A stretch of DNA of 64,000 nt from an uncultured Bacteroidales bacterium (GTDB taxonomy: Bacteria; Bacteroidota; Bacteroidia; Bacteroidales; UBA932): positions 47,820 through 111,819 of the forward strand of contig CALVDT010000080.1 of assembly GCA_944326385.1 (NCBI GenBank), read 5' to 3'. Positions 29,500-37,412 of this stretch are shown here, in pieces. Position 1 is the first letter of the stretch. Each line of letters begins with the position of its first letter. A program made the position numbers and the translations under genes. The notes beneath the pieces were generated by a model, which saw nothing but the letters and a program-made list of their open reading frames with translations, was not told where the DNA came from and did no database searches.

Positions 29500-30783
29500 A
29501 TGGATAAATTTACCGAATTTGTAATAAGCCACGCCGATGACGACACCGCAAGACTCCTGCTGTCGAAGGAAAAATATCCTGACATTGATATGGATTTGGC
29601 TGTCAGCACCATAGAGGTCAGGAAGCGGCTCAGGAAAAAGCTGCCGTCATGGTATTCAAGGCCGGAACTGGTGTATCCGGTGGAACTGAGCTGCGAACAA
29701 TGCAGTTCAGAAAGCACTGCCCTCTACAAGGCCCGGCTCGTATCAGGACTTTCCGGAAGAGACAGCAGGGTGAAGATAGCCGATCTGACCGGAGGGCTCG
29801 GGGCAGACAGCCGGGCATTCTCGGAAATAGCGGAATCCGTATTGTACAATGAGATGAATCCGGTGCTTGCAGCTGCCGCAAGGGACAATTTCAGGAACCT
29901 CGGCTGCCATAACATCATCATCCGTTCATACATGCTCGTCAGCCGGGACAGCATCGTCCCCGGCATGGAAGGCGGCACCGGCAGCAGGCCTGCCGACATA
30001 AGGACAATACTCGACGGTTTTGCACCTGACCTCATTTTCCTGGATCCGGCCAGAAGATCCGGCAGCGGAAGGAAAGTATTCCTTCCCGAAGACTGCTCGC
30101 CCGATGTTTTCCGGCTTAAGGATGAACTTCTGGAAAATTGCCGTTATCTGCTCGTGAAACTGTCTCCGCTGGCAGACATCTCGCTCGTCGCGGAAAAATC
30201 AGGTAAAATGTGCCGGGAAATCCATATTGTCGCAGCCTCCGGAGAATGCAAGGAACTTCTTCTGCTTCTTGACCGGGAATATTGCGGAGAATGCAGCATT
30301 GCCGCGACTTCGGGAGGGGCCGTATTCAGATTCACACGTGAAGAGGAAGAGTCGGCTGCAGCCATGGCCGCCAGCCCGGAAGACATGCAGGAAGGAGCTT
30401 ATCTGTTCGAACCGGGGAAAGCCCTGATGAAGTCAGGTGCCTACAATCTCATCAGCGCCATGTCCGGCATGAAGAAACTGGGAAAATCCACACATTATTA
30501 TCTGAGCGGCTCACCTTCGGAGCTTCCTGCCGGAATCAGGGAGAACGGGAAACTGTTCCGCATAGTCTGCACAGCCCCGCTCGACAGGAAATCCATGAAG
30601 GACATCGGCAGACGCTTTCCTGAAGCAGAGGTCACAGCCCGGAACATAAAGATGGATACGGAAACTCTCCGGAAGAGACTCGGTGTCTCTTCCGGAGATG
30701 ATTTCCATATTTTCGGTCTGAGATGCGATTTTCCTGAAGAGAGCGCAAACATGCTCATTGTCACAGGGAAAGCCGGTGTCTAG
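29500..30783 (+). CDS. class I SAM-dependent methyltransferase with THUMP-like domain
   Basis: 427 residues. A SAM-binding motif DLTGGLGADS (about 94-103) and a catalytic-site-like FLDPARRSGSG (about 180) lie in a Rossmann core. The last 90 residues match the THUMP-like/ferredoxin-like ending described for the Bacteroidota PG_1098 family. The presence of a THUMP-like domain suggests an RNA substrate, but the substrate is unknown. The start ATG at 29500 is 4 bp after a 14-bp direct repeat that flanks a MITE-like element, so the element separates the gene from its original upstream region. The stop codon overlaps the convergent purF-like gene. Confidence 0.85.
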   Translation: MDKFTEFVISHADDDTARLLLSKEKYPDIDMDLAVSTIEVRKRLRKKLPSWYSRPELVYPVELSCEQCSSESTALYKARLVSGLSGRDSRVKIADLTGGLGADSRAFSEIAESVLYNEMNPVLAAAARDNFRNLGCHNIIIRSYMLVSRDSIVPGMEGGTGSRPADIRTILDGFAPDLIFLDPARRSGSGRKVFLPEDCSPDVFRLKDELLENCRYLLVKLSPLADISLVAEKSGKMCREIHIVAASGECKELLLLLDREYCGECSIAATSGGAVFRFTREEEESAAAMAASPEDMQEGAYLFEPGKALMKSGAYNLISAMSGMKKLGKSTHYYLSGSPSELPAGIRENGKLFRIVCTAPLDRKSMKDIGRRFPEAEVTARNIKMDTETLRKRLGVSSGDDFHIFGLRCDFPEESANMLIVTGKAGV

Positions 30784-32186
30784 AATTTGCTCGATCCGTC
30801 GAAACAGTGTGTGCAGATGCGGCTCTTCGACAGGCCTATGGCTTCGACAAGGTTTTCAAGAGTATTGAATTTGAGCGATGTGAGCCCGAACCGGGCGGCT
30901 ATCTTGTCTACCATCTTCCTGTATTCCGGTGTGGACGGATCCGAATATTTTTCCAGGTTCCTATTCTCGTCACCTTCCAGCTCCTTTATTATACGTCTGG
31001 TTATAAGCTCCATGTCAGTCTTGGAAGCCGAGAAGCCGATAAAAGGACAGCCATATACCAGAGGCGGACAGCCGATACGCATATGCACTTCCCTGGCGCC
31101 ATAGTCGAAAAGCACCTTGACGTTGTCCTTGAGCTGGGTTCCCCTTACTATTGAATCGTCGCAGAAAATGATCTTCCTGCCTTCAAGCATTGCCCTGTTC
31201 GGGATCAGTTTCATCTTGGCCACGAGTGCACGTCTTTCCTGGTTGCTCGGGGTGAAACTCCTCGGCCATGTCGGGGTGTATTTTGTGATTGCGCGATGAT
31301 ACGGGATGCCTTTCCCTTCAGCATAGCCGAGTCCCTGCCCTACCCCTGAATCAGGGATGCCGCAAACGAAATCCGCTTCTGAAGTATCCTGGCTCCCCAT
31401 CTTGCATCCGCTGCAGAATCTTACCTGCTCCACGTTGCGTCCTTCGTAGGATGATGTCGGGAAACCGTAATATACCCACAGGAACGAACATATCTGCATC
31501 TCTTTCTCAGGTGCCTTGATCTGCTCCACATGGTCTGCATGGAGTTTCAGTATCTCCCCGGGGCCGACATATCTGTCTATCTCATAATCCAGATTCGGAA
31601 AGCTGCATGATTCACTGGTGGCGGCATAGGCGCCTTCCTTGCGGCCTATCACTATAGGAGTCCTGCCGAGCCTGTCCCTTGCCGCAATGATACCGTCTTC
31701 GGTAAGTATAAGCATGGAACATGAGCCCTTTATCTTCGAAAATACATTTTCTATCCCGTCCCTGAATGTCTTGCCCTGGATTATGAGCAGCGCTATCAGT
31801 TCTGTCTGGTTTGTCTTTCCGGAACTGAGTTCCGCAAAATGCATGTTCTTGTCTATGAGTTCCTTCTCAAGTTCATCCATATTGGCGATCCTGGCCACGG
31901 TGACGATAGCGAATTTCCCGAGATGGGAATTGATGACTATCGGCTGGGGATCGGTGTCGCTTATGACTCCTATGCCTGATGTCCCCGTGAACTTGTCAAG
32001 GTCGTCTTCGAACTTGCTTCTGAAATAGTCGCTTTCCAGATTGTGGATGGAACGTTTGAACCCGGATTCCGGGCTGTATGTCGCCATACCGCCGCGTTTC
32101 GTTCCCATGTGGGAATTGTAGTCTGTACCATAATAAAGGTCATTGATGCATTTTTCCTTCGCGATAGTACCGAAAAAGCCGCCCAT
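30780..32186 (-). CDS. amidophosphoribosyltransferase-like protein lacking the catalytic N-terminal Cys
   Basis: 468 residues. The type I phosphoribosyltransferase domain is intact: the PRPP loop FCDDSIVRGTQL is clear. The glutaminase half is also homologous to PurF (HNLESDYFRSKF, SGKTNQTELIALLI, GSCSMLILTEDG, AARDRLGRTPI), but the protein begins MGGFFGTI where PurF begins MCGI; the nucleophilic Cys is replaced by Gly. Cys residues at FCSGCKMG and ICTHCFDG could carry an Fe-S cluster as in Bacillus PurF. It may use free ammonia, or do something else entirely. A second, canonical purF would be expected elsewhere in the genome. Confidence 0.85.
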   Translation of the reverse strand: MGGFFGTIAKEKCINDLYYGTDYNSHMGTKRGGMATYSPESGFKRSIHNLESDYFRSKFEDDLDKFTGTSGIGVISDTDPQPIVINSHLGKFAIVTVARIANMDELEKELIDKNMHFAELSSGKTNQTELIALLIIQGKTFRDGIENVFSKIKGSCSMLILTEDGIIAARDRLGRTPIVIGRKEGAYAATSESCSFPNLDYEIDRYVGPGEILKLHADHVEQIKAPEKEMQICSFLWVYYGFPTSSYEGRNVEQVRFCSGCKMGSQDTSEADFVCGIPDSGVGQGLGYAEGKGIPYHRAITKYTPTWPRSFTPSNQERRALVAKMKLIPNRAMLEGRKIIFCDDSIVRGTQLKDNVKVLFDYGAREVHMRIGCPPLVYGCPFIGFSASKTDMELITRRIIKELEGDENRNLEKYSDPSTPEYRKMVDKIAARFGLTSLKFNTLENLVEAIGLSKSRICTHCFDGSSKF

Positions 32187-32211
32187 ATAATATTCTTTTA
32201 AAATTGCTGCG

Positions 32212-32219
32212 CAAAAGTA
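32212..32219 (-). promoter_or_regulatory. -7 box upstream of the purF-like gene
   Basis: Minus strand TACTTTTG, about 25 bp before the start codon; a TTTG 16 bp further up is closer than usual. It lies after the tRNA terminator, giving the gene its own transcript. Confidence 0.5.
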
Positions 32220-32221
32220 AG

Positions 32222-32256
32222 AAAAAAACCGGCCGCAAAATTTCTTTTGGACCGGT
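32222..32256 (-). terminator. Rho-independent terminator after tRNA-Glu
   Basis: Minus strand: an ACCGG...CCGGT stem with an inner AAAA/TTTT pair is followed by a run of seven T. Confidence 0.7.
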
Positions 32257-32261
32257 TCCGG

Positions 32262-32333
32262 TACTCGGCCGGAGAATCGAACTCCGATTGCAAGATTGAG
32301 AATCTTGAGTACTAACCGTTATACGAGCCGAGC
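32262..32333 (-). tRNA. tRNA-Glu (anticodon CTC)
   Basis: Read on the minus strand, all four arms fold. Acceptor GCTCGGC/GCCGAGT (first pair is G-U), D arm GTA...TAC, anticodon stem CAAGA/TCTTG with loop TTCTCAA, so anticodon CTC at 34-36, a 4-nt variable loop and T arm CGGAG-TTCGATT-CTCCG. The discriminator is A and CCA is not encoded. Length 72. Reads GAG. A promoter lies upstream and a terminator downstream. Confidence 0.93.
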
Positions 32334-32353
32334 ATATTCCGTTTTTGGGACTG

Positions 32354-32385
32354 CAAATGTATGGCAATAATTTTATATTTCCAAA
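32354..32385 (-). promoter_or_regulatory. tRNA-Glu promoter
   Basis: Minus strand TTTG (32385-32382) and TACATTTG (32361-32354), 20 bp apart; start expected about 15-20 bp before the mature tRNA 5' end. Confidence 0.7.
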
Positions 32386-32399
32386 TTATTTTTCCTGTT

Positions 32400-32768
32400 T
32401 TATTTCAAAAACACGAAAAACACAGCCATAACCAACAGGAAGAAGGCCACAAAATGATTCCATTGGAGAGCCTGATTCTTGAAAAGGAGAGTCACTATGA
32501 CTGTAAATACGGTAAGTGAGATGACTTCCTGGATGACTTTCAGCTGGATCAGGTTGAACGGACCGCCATTGTCCATGAAACCTATCCTGTTTGCAGGCAC
32601 CTGGGCACAATATTCAAAAAAGGCTATCCCCCATGATAAAAGTATCACCAGGATCAGCGGCCAGCCGGACGTGACCTTCATTTCCTGAAGTTTCAGATGT
32701 CCGTACCACGCAAAGGTCATGAAGACATTGGAAGTAATGAGCAGCAGTACTGTATAAAGCGCTTTCAT
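32400..32768 (-). CDS. DMT-like small membrane protein (DUF486)
   Basis: 122 residues with four hydrophobic helices; the sequence ALYTVLLLITSNVFMTFAWYGH and AFFEYCAQVPANRIG are typical of DUF486 proteins. Inner-membrane, function unknown. The ATG at 32768 is preferred: a frame starting at 32795 would overlap the -7 box (TACATTTG at 32800-32793). It is divergent from glmM and upstream of tRNA-Glu on the same strand. Confidence 0.85.
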   Translation of the reverse strand: MKALYTVLLLITSNVFMTFAWYGHLKLQEMKVTSGWPLILVILLSWGIAFFEYCAQVPANRIGFMDNGGPFNLIQLKVIQEVISLTVFTVIVTLLFKNQALQWNHFVAFFLLVMAVFFVFLK

Positions 32769-32792
32769 TTCTGTATTCCTTGAAAATGGCTG

Positions 32793-32800
32793 CAAATGTA
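32793..32800 (-). promoter_or_regulatory. -7 box of the DUF486 gene
   Basis: Minus strand TACATTTG, identical to the tRNA-Glu box. No exact TTTG at -33. Confidence 0.5.
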
Positions 32801-32840
32801 GGAAGTGTTTTGAAATTTAAAAACTGTTTGCGACATAAAA

Positions 32841-32871
32841 TTTGAATTTGACACCAAATTGATTAATTTTG
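32841..32871 (+). promoter_or_regulatory. glmM promoter
   Basis: TTTG at 32841-32844 and TAATTTTG at 32864-32871, 19 bp apart. The predicted transcript start (about 32878) is after the in-frame ATG at 32859, which rules that start out in favour of 32916. Confidence 0.7.
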
Positions 32872-32915
32872 TGAGGATATACCGGACTGGACTAACTTAT
32901 CTAAACATAATTACC

Positions 32916-34331
32916 ATGACACTTATCAAATCTATTTCCGGAATCCGCGGGACTATCGGCGGGACACCGGGAGAGGCACTGACCCCTATCGACATCGTGA
33001 AATTCACATATGCATACTGCGTCAAACTGAGGGAACGCAGACCGAAGGCTGCCGGGGAACGCTACCGTGTGGTAGTCGGCAAGGATGCCAGGATATCCGG
33101 GGAAATGGTGGAGCAGCTTGTCTGCGGTTCGCTGATCGCTTGCGGAGTGGATGTCATCAAGGCCGGATTCGCTTCGACCCCTACCACGGAAATGGCAGTA
33201 ATATTCGAAAAGGCCGACGGAGGCATAATACTTACGGCATCCCACAATCCGAAGCAATGGAACGCACTGAAGCTGCTGAATGAAAAAGGCGAATTCCTGA
33301 ATGCCGCTGAAGGGGCCGCAATACTTGAATGCGCCGAGCAGGATGATTTCGACTTCGCTGACGTGGATTCAATCGGAAGCATCACGGAAAAAGATTTCAC
33401 CGATGCACATATAGATGCTGTCCTGGCACTTGAAGCCGTGGATGCCGAGGCTGTCAGGAAAGCCGGATTCAAGGTTGCCCTCGATGCCGTGAATTCCGTG
33501 GGAGGAATCATAATGCCGCGTCTTTTCGAGAGACTCGGTGTAAAGTGCGTCAAGGTAAACTGCGAACCTACAGGCCGTTTCGCCCATAATCCTGAACCTC
33601 TTCCCGCCAATCTGACGGAACTTTGCGAGACCGTGGTCAGGGAGAAGGCAGATCTCGGAGTCTCCGTGGACCCTGATGTGGACAGGCTCGCCCTGATATG
33701 CGAAAACGGAGAGCCGTTCGGTGAAGAATACACGCTGGTGAGCGTTGCGGACTACATACTTTCCCGCGAGAAGGACAAAGGCGTCGAACTCGCCACGTCA
33801 TCGAATCTTTCTTCATCAAGGGCGCTCAGGGATGTGACGGAAAGCTACGGCGGCCAGTATTTCGCAGCGGCTGTCGGTGAAGTGAACGTGACTACCAAGA
33901 TGAAGGAATGCGGTGCGGTCATAGGAGGGGAAGGAAACGGAGGCGTCATCTATCCGGCCCTGCATTACGGCCGTGACGCCATCGTAGGGGCTGCACTCTT
34001 CCTCACTAACCTGGCTTACAGGAAAATGAAGGCATCGGAGCTCCAGAAGACATATCCTCAATACTACATCACAAAGAACCGCATCGACCTGTCAGACAAG
34101 TCCCTTATCGACAAGATCCTGTCAGAGATGAAGAATATCTATGCCGCCGAGGACATCAACGATATCGACGGTGTGAAGATATCATTCGAGTCAAGGAAAG
34201 AATGGGTTCACCTGCGCAAATCGAACACTGAGCCTATAATCCGCATCTATGCGGAATCGGCCACCAGGGAATCCGCTGAAAAGCTTGCTTCAGAAATCAA
34301 GTCCATCGCGGAGAAAATAATCAAAGGCTGA
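32916..34331 (+). CDS. glmM: phosphoglucosamine mutase
   Basis: 471 residues from MTLIKSISGIRGTIGG. Converts glucosamine-6-P to glucosamine-1-P for UDP-GlcNAc synthesis. Phosphohexomutase loops: phospho-Ser in LTASHNPKQWN, Mg2+ loop VDPDVDRLAL, sugar loop GGEGNGGVIYP (the GEGNGG form is typical of GlmM rather than PGM), and the terminal RKSNTEPIIRIY. The promoter position fixes the start at 32916. Overlaps the downstream NamZ-like gene by one base (TGATG), suggesting a cell-wall amino-sugar unit. Confidence 0.93.
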   Translation: MTLIKSISGIRGTIGGTPGEALTPIDIVKFTYAYCVKLRERRPKAAGERYRVVVGKDARISGEMVEQLVCGSLIACGVDVIKAGFASTPTTEMAVIFEKADGGIILTASHNPKQWNALKLLNEKGEFLNAAEGAAILECAEQDDFDFADVDSIGSITEKDFTDAHIDAVLALEAVDAEAVRKAGFKVALDAVNSVGGIIMPRLFERLGVKCVKVNCEPTGRFAHNPEPLPANLTELCETVVREKADLGVSVDPDVDRLALICENGEPFGEEYTLVSVADYILSREKDKGVELATSSNLSSSRALRDVTESYGGQYFAAAVGEVNVTTKMKECGAVIGGEGNGGVIYPALHYGRDAIVGAALFLTNLAYRKMKASELQKTYPQYYITKNRIDLSDKSLIDKILSEMKNIYAAEDINDIDGVKISFESRKEWVHLRKSNTEPIIRIYAESATRESAEKLASEIKSIAEKIIKG

Positions 34332-35395
34332 TGTTCTCTTTCAGGACCACCCCGCTCGAAGACCAGCTGGACAGGGCATTGCTCGACGGCAACGTCGGAT
34401 GTTTCTGTACCCAAAGCTGCTGGGATGCAGGGCGGGAACGCTACATGACCGACATTTTCCGGGAGAGGGGTAACCTCAGGGAGGTATTCTCTCCCGGAAA
34501 TTCTGAACTGACCCCGTCCGTCTCCCATATCGAAGCCGACAAGGAGCAGCTTGGCAGACTCAATGCAGTCGTCGTGGAAATCCAGGATACGGGGGCCAGA
34601 TATTCCGTTTTCACCGGTGACGTATTCCGGCTCATGCGCAGTCTTGCAGAGATGGAAGAGGCTCCTGCCCTGTACATCGTCGACCACGTAAACCCTGCCG
34701 GCAGAGTGGTGGAGGGCACCATGCCGTCTTCACCCTGCGCGGATTCCGTGCCGAGGATAGCCCACAGGCACGGGCTTACACTCGGTGAACTCGCGAATCT
34801 GTACTATTCTGAAATCGGAGCCAGATTCCCGCTGCATATCATTTCCGCTTCCGCCACAGAGGCCGGAAGGAAGATCATGCCGTGGACAATCGCCCCTGCA
34901 CCTGACATACCGGGGCTTTTCACCTGCGAGATGTACAGCGGAGGCGCGTTGTGGTCGGAAACCAGCATCACGCCCGGCATCGGAACTTCAAGGCCATACG
35001 AATATTTCGGGGCTCCATTTCTCAGACATGATCAGGCCGGTATCCCTCCTGCCCCGCCGAAAGTAATGATGAGACCTTGTTCGTTTACTCCGGCTTATGG
35101 AAGATATTCCGGCGAAGTCTGCCATGGATACCAGATAATCCTGGAACCAGGGGCGGAATATCATTCCCTGATGCACACGCTGCAGCTTATAAGGTATTTC
35201 AAGGACAGATATTCCGCATTCGGACTTGAGAAGGGATTTCAAGACAGGCTTGCGGATGATGTATTGTTGTCTTACATAGAAGGAAGCACCGGCTGGGATG
35301 AAGCCAGGGAACACATCAAGGTAGAAGAGCAGAAATGGATAAGGAAAGCGAAGAAATTCGTGCTTTATGATGAACAGCCTTACAGATTGAGATAG
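34331..35395 (+). CDS. DUF1343 family protein (NamZ-like exo-beta-N-acetylmuramidase)
   Basis: 354 residues. DUF1343 hallmarks: VVVEIQDTGARYSVF, IVDHVNPAGRVVEG, and the sugar-site segment ITPGIGTSRPYEYFGAPF. The founding enzyme NamZ removes MurNAc from the non-reducing end of peptidoglycan fragments. Unlike secreted NamZ, I see no signal peptide: the N-terminus MFSFRTTPLEDQLDRALL is soluble. If active, it would act on internalised muropeptides. Translation is coupled to glmM (TGATG), consistent with linking amino-sugar recycling to UDP-GlcNAc synthesis. Confidence 0.82.
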   Translation: MFSFRTTPLEDQLDRALLDGNVGCFCTQSCWDAGRERYMTDIFRERGNLREVFSPGNSELTPSVSHIEADKEQLGRLNAVVVEIQDTGARYSVFTGDVFRLMRSLAEMEEAPALYIVDHVNPAGRVVEGTMPSSPCADSVPRIAHRHGLTLGELANLYYSEIGARFPLHIISASATEAGRKIMPWTIAPAPDIPGLFTCEMYSGGALWSETSITPGIGTSRPYEYFGAPFLRHDQAGIPPAPPKVMMRPCSFTPAYGRYSGEVCHGYQIILEPGAEYHSLMHTLQLIRYFKDRYSAFGLEKGFQDRLADDVLLSYIEGSTGWDEAREHIKVEEQKWIRKAKKFVLYDEQPYRLR

Positions 35396-35443
35396 GCTGA
35401 GACATGCTGTGTGCCTGCCACTATCTGACGGCAGTTTCTCCGG

Positions 35444-36169
35444 TCATTTCATTCCCCTTTCTTTCTTCAGGAATTCGTATGCTTCCTGCACAGCGCGGAA
35501 TTTTTCCGCCCCGGCTTTCTTGACGTCTTCACCGAGTCCGGTCAGTTTGTCGGGGTGATATTTCATGGCCATGCGCCTGTATGCTTTCTTGATTTCCTCA
35601 TCGGTGGCCGATGACTCTATCCCAAGAGCCTTGTAGGCCCATCCGCTGTCGGAAGATCTGGTATACGGAGCCTTGAGAGCCTCGAAATCCACAGCTGAAA
35701 CTCCGAAGAGTCCTGCAATTTTCCTGAGATGGAGGAGCTCCGCTTCACAGACGTCACCGTCGGCATATGCTATCTGGAAGAGCAGATGCAGAAGCTCCAG
35801 TTTTGAGGAATAGTTCATTCTCGCGCCAATCTGCATTGCAACCCGGGTCTCGTCAATGTCCTGCTGCAGCAGCCTGTCCAGAATAGCCATGGCCTCATCC
35901 GTTCCGGCCTCGCCGAAATTGGCGGAAAGGATACGTCTGACCATCCCCATTTCTTCAGGTTTCCTTATACCGTCGGCCTTGATGATGCACGCAATAAGCA
36001 CAAGAAGGCTGATCTTGAAGTCTCCTGCTCCTGTCTTGCCGGATTCAACATAACGCTGCGAGTCATCACTGCCGTCCACGATAGCTCCTATGACAAAACC
36101 TGCAAGTGCTCCCAACGGGCCGCCCAACGCCCAGCCCAAACCGCCACCAAGCCATTTTCCGAATTTCAT
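35444..36169 (-). CDS. TerB/DnaJ-domain protein (DjlA-like)
   Basis: 241 residues from the ATG at 36169 ([17 protein letters not shown]). Residues 1-30 form a Gly-rich membrane hairpin ([18 protein letters not shown]); a TerB-like helical domain spans about 50-165; a J domain with the HPD motif ([10 protein letters not shown]) is at the C-terminus. Same order as DjlA, a membrane-anchored DnaK co-chaperone. A longer frame to 36343 is open, but its first 58 codons overlap a promoter and show no conserved sequence, so I rejected it. The resulting mRNA leader would be about 125 nt. Confidence 0.88.
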   Translation of the reverse strand: MKFGKWLGGGLGWALGGPLGALAGFVIGAIVDGSDDSQRYVESGKTGAGDFKISLLVLIACIIKADGIRKPEEMGMVRRILSANFGEAGTDEAMAILDRLLQQDIDETRVAMQIGARMNYSSKLELLHLLFQIAYADGDVCEAELLHLRKIAGLFGVSAVDFEALKAPYTRSSDSGWAYKALGIESSATDEEIKKAYRRMAMKYHPDKLTGLGEDVKKAGAEKFRAVQEAYEFLKKERGMK

Positions 36170-36307
36170 GATCAACTGGAATAAAATTATAGTGATTCTA
36201 TCATTCTGGCATCGTAAAGACGGCTCATTATCTCCGGCACCGGACGCTACGGTCTTTCCCTGCACTCGAGCCTCTCTCCAACGATGATTCAGAGGAGGGC
36301 AAAGATA
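36170..36307 (-). promoter_or_regulatory. Promoter (-7 box) and ~125-nt leader of the DjlA-like gene
   Basis: Minus strand TATCTTTG at 36307-36300 matches the -7 consensus, followed by a leader with several possible pairings (AAAGAC near 36255 with GTCTTT near 36216; GAATCATCG with CGATG). It fits no riboswitch I know. Sequence around the promoter (AAATTCAAAACAGTTTCT) nearly repeats that of gyrB. Confidence 0.5.
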
Positions 36308-36399
36308 AGAAACTGTTTTGAATTTTTCCGGAAATTCTTTCATGGTTAATGGTTATTTCATGTCAAACTGTCAATCTGCCAAACTTCCGGGACAATAAA

Positions 36400-36430
36400 T
36401 TTGCAATTCGGGAAATAAATAGTAAATTTG
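36400..36430 (+). promoter_or_regulatory. rpmE2 promoter
   Basis: TTTG at 36400-36403 and TAAATTTG at 36423-36430, 19 bp apart, an exact consensus; leader about 30 nt with AAAGGA before the ATG. Confidence 0.8.
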
Positions 36431-36465
36431 CGCGCTGATTCAGTTAACTAAAAAATTTAAAGGAA

Positions 36466-36714
36466 ATGAAAAAAGGAATTCATCCCGAAAACTACCGTCT
36501 TGTAGCTTTCAAGGATATGTCGAATGACGAGGTGTTCGTCACCCGTTCCTGCGCAAACACCAAGGAGACTCTTGATGTAAACGGCACAGAGTATCCTGTT
36601 GTAAAAGTCGAAATCTCCAACACATCCCATCCGTTCTACACCGGTAAGATGAAGCTCGTCGATACAGCAGGCCGCGTCGACAAATTCTATCAGAGATACA
36701 AGAAAAACAAATAG
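36466..36714 (+). CDS. rpmE2: 50S ribosomal protein L31, type B
   Basis: 82 residues. The start MKKGIHPENY, the central SNTSHPFYTGKMKLVDTAGRV and the tail KFYQRYKKNK are characteristic of L31. The zinc-ribbon Cys pairs of type A are absent, which makes it the Cys-minus type B. Component of the large subunit at the central protuberance. Single-gene transcript with a strong promoter and terminator. Confidence 0.97.
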   Translation: MKKGIHPENYRLVAFKDMSNDEVFVTRSCANTKETLDVNGTEYPVVKVEISNTSHPFYTGKMKLVDTAGRVDKFYQRYKKNK

Positions 36715-36742
36715 CATAGTTTTTCGAAAAATTGAGACAATT

Positions 36743-36829
36743 CGAAAAGGGACTGTGTCAAAATGATGAATTTTGGCGCAGTCCCTTTCGGTGTGTAAGA
36801 GTTTGCAATTATGACACACCGCCTTTTTT
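36743..36829 (+). terminator. Double hairpin ending the rpmE2 transcript
   Basis: First hairpin 36743-36790: CGAAAAGGGACTG with CAGTCCCTTTCG, extended by GTCAAAA/TTTTGGC. Second hairpin GGTGTGT/ACACACC (36790-36820) followed by GCC and six T, a classical rho-independent terminator. Confidence 0.8.
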
Positions 36830-36865
36830 CATTTCATTCCCCCACCCAAACGCCTCTGTTTCTTT

Positions 36866-36966
36866 CTGCGACCAGTACCAGAATCCTCGCGAAAATGGTA
36901 GTGATCGGGGTGGAATCGCTGCGACCAGTACCGGAATCCTCGCGAAAGTGGCAGTGGTCGGGATGG
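36866..36966. repeat. Two tandem copies of a dispersed palindromic repeat
   Basis: Copies at 36866-36913 and 36919-36966, period 53 bp. The core 41-mer begins TGCGACCAGTACC and ends TGGCAGTGGTCG (copy 2), so its ends can pair. A third copy lies inverted at 48942-48982. This is the main content of the 337-bp gap after rpmE2. I saw no gene in it. Confidence 0.8.
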
Positions 36967-36970
36967 GGAG

Positions 36971-37020
36971 GAAATGAAAACAGCTCTTGCATGGAGCAGA
37001 GACTCCGATGACAAGAGCTG
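36971..37020 (-). terminator. Terminator of the 37.05-kb lipoprotein fragment
   Basis: Minus strand: CAGCTCTTG/CAAGAGCTG with an inner CGGAG/CTCC pairing, followed by TTTTCATTTC. Confidence 0.75.
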
Positions 37021-37050
37021 AAAAGTATGAAGTTACTATGATATATCAAA

Positions 37051-37404
37051 TCAGTCAATCACAGGTGTTCCTGAAAAAGTAAGATGATGTGTGCCATTTT
37101 CAGCTTCGAGGATAGCGTCTATAACATATGTACCATCACCGTTGTTGGTCACAGTTACAGTACCATCGTTAACATAAATCTCCGAATTATCCATTAATAT
37201 GTAGGTATAGACGTATCCGAAAGTACCTGCAGCATCGGCATTTTCATCATACAAATACTCTCCAGATGGAATTGAAGCCTCATCCGCTTCAGCTGCAAAA
37301 TATATGTTATACTCTGTTCCAGAATTATCTTCGAATTTTGTCATAAATGTTGCAGGGAAAAATGAACAATTAAACTTAAATGACTCCCGCTTCAGCGGAA
37401 ACAT
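37051..37404 (-). pseudogene. C-terminal fragment of a Bacteroidales lipoprotein-type domain
   Basis: 117 codons are open from an ATG at 37404 and from MTKFEDNSGT at 37344. The sequence shows a beta-rich repeat module seen at the C-terminus of larger surface lipoproteins (PSGEYLYDENA, YVNDGTVTVTNNGDGTYVID, HHLTFSGTPVID). It lacks a signal peptide, lipobox and the preceding modules, and begins only 9 bp after the DPP IV stop codon. Its base composition is lower in G+C than its neighbours (20 of 60 at 37141-37200). I read it as the remnant of a truncated gene; a small intact cytosolic protein is the alternative. It keeps its own terminator. Confidence 0.55.
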
Positions 37405-37412
37405 GCTCTGGC

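Noticed and set aside
30780-30783. Frameshift or fusion between the methyltransferase and the purF-like gene
   Set aside because: The genes converge and overlap only by their stop codons; both C-termini are complete.
36170-36343. 58-codon N-terminal extension of the DjlA-like protein
   Set aside because: It covers the -7 box, and the DjlA-type membrane hairpin starts exactly at the ATG at 36169.
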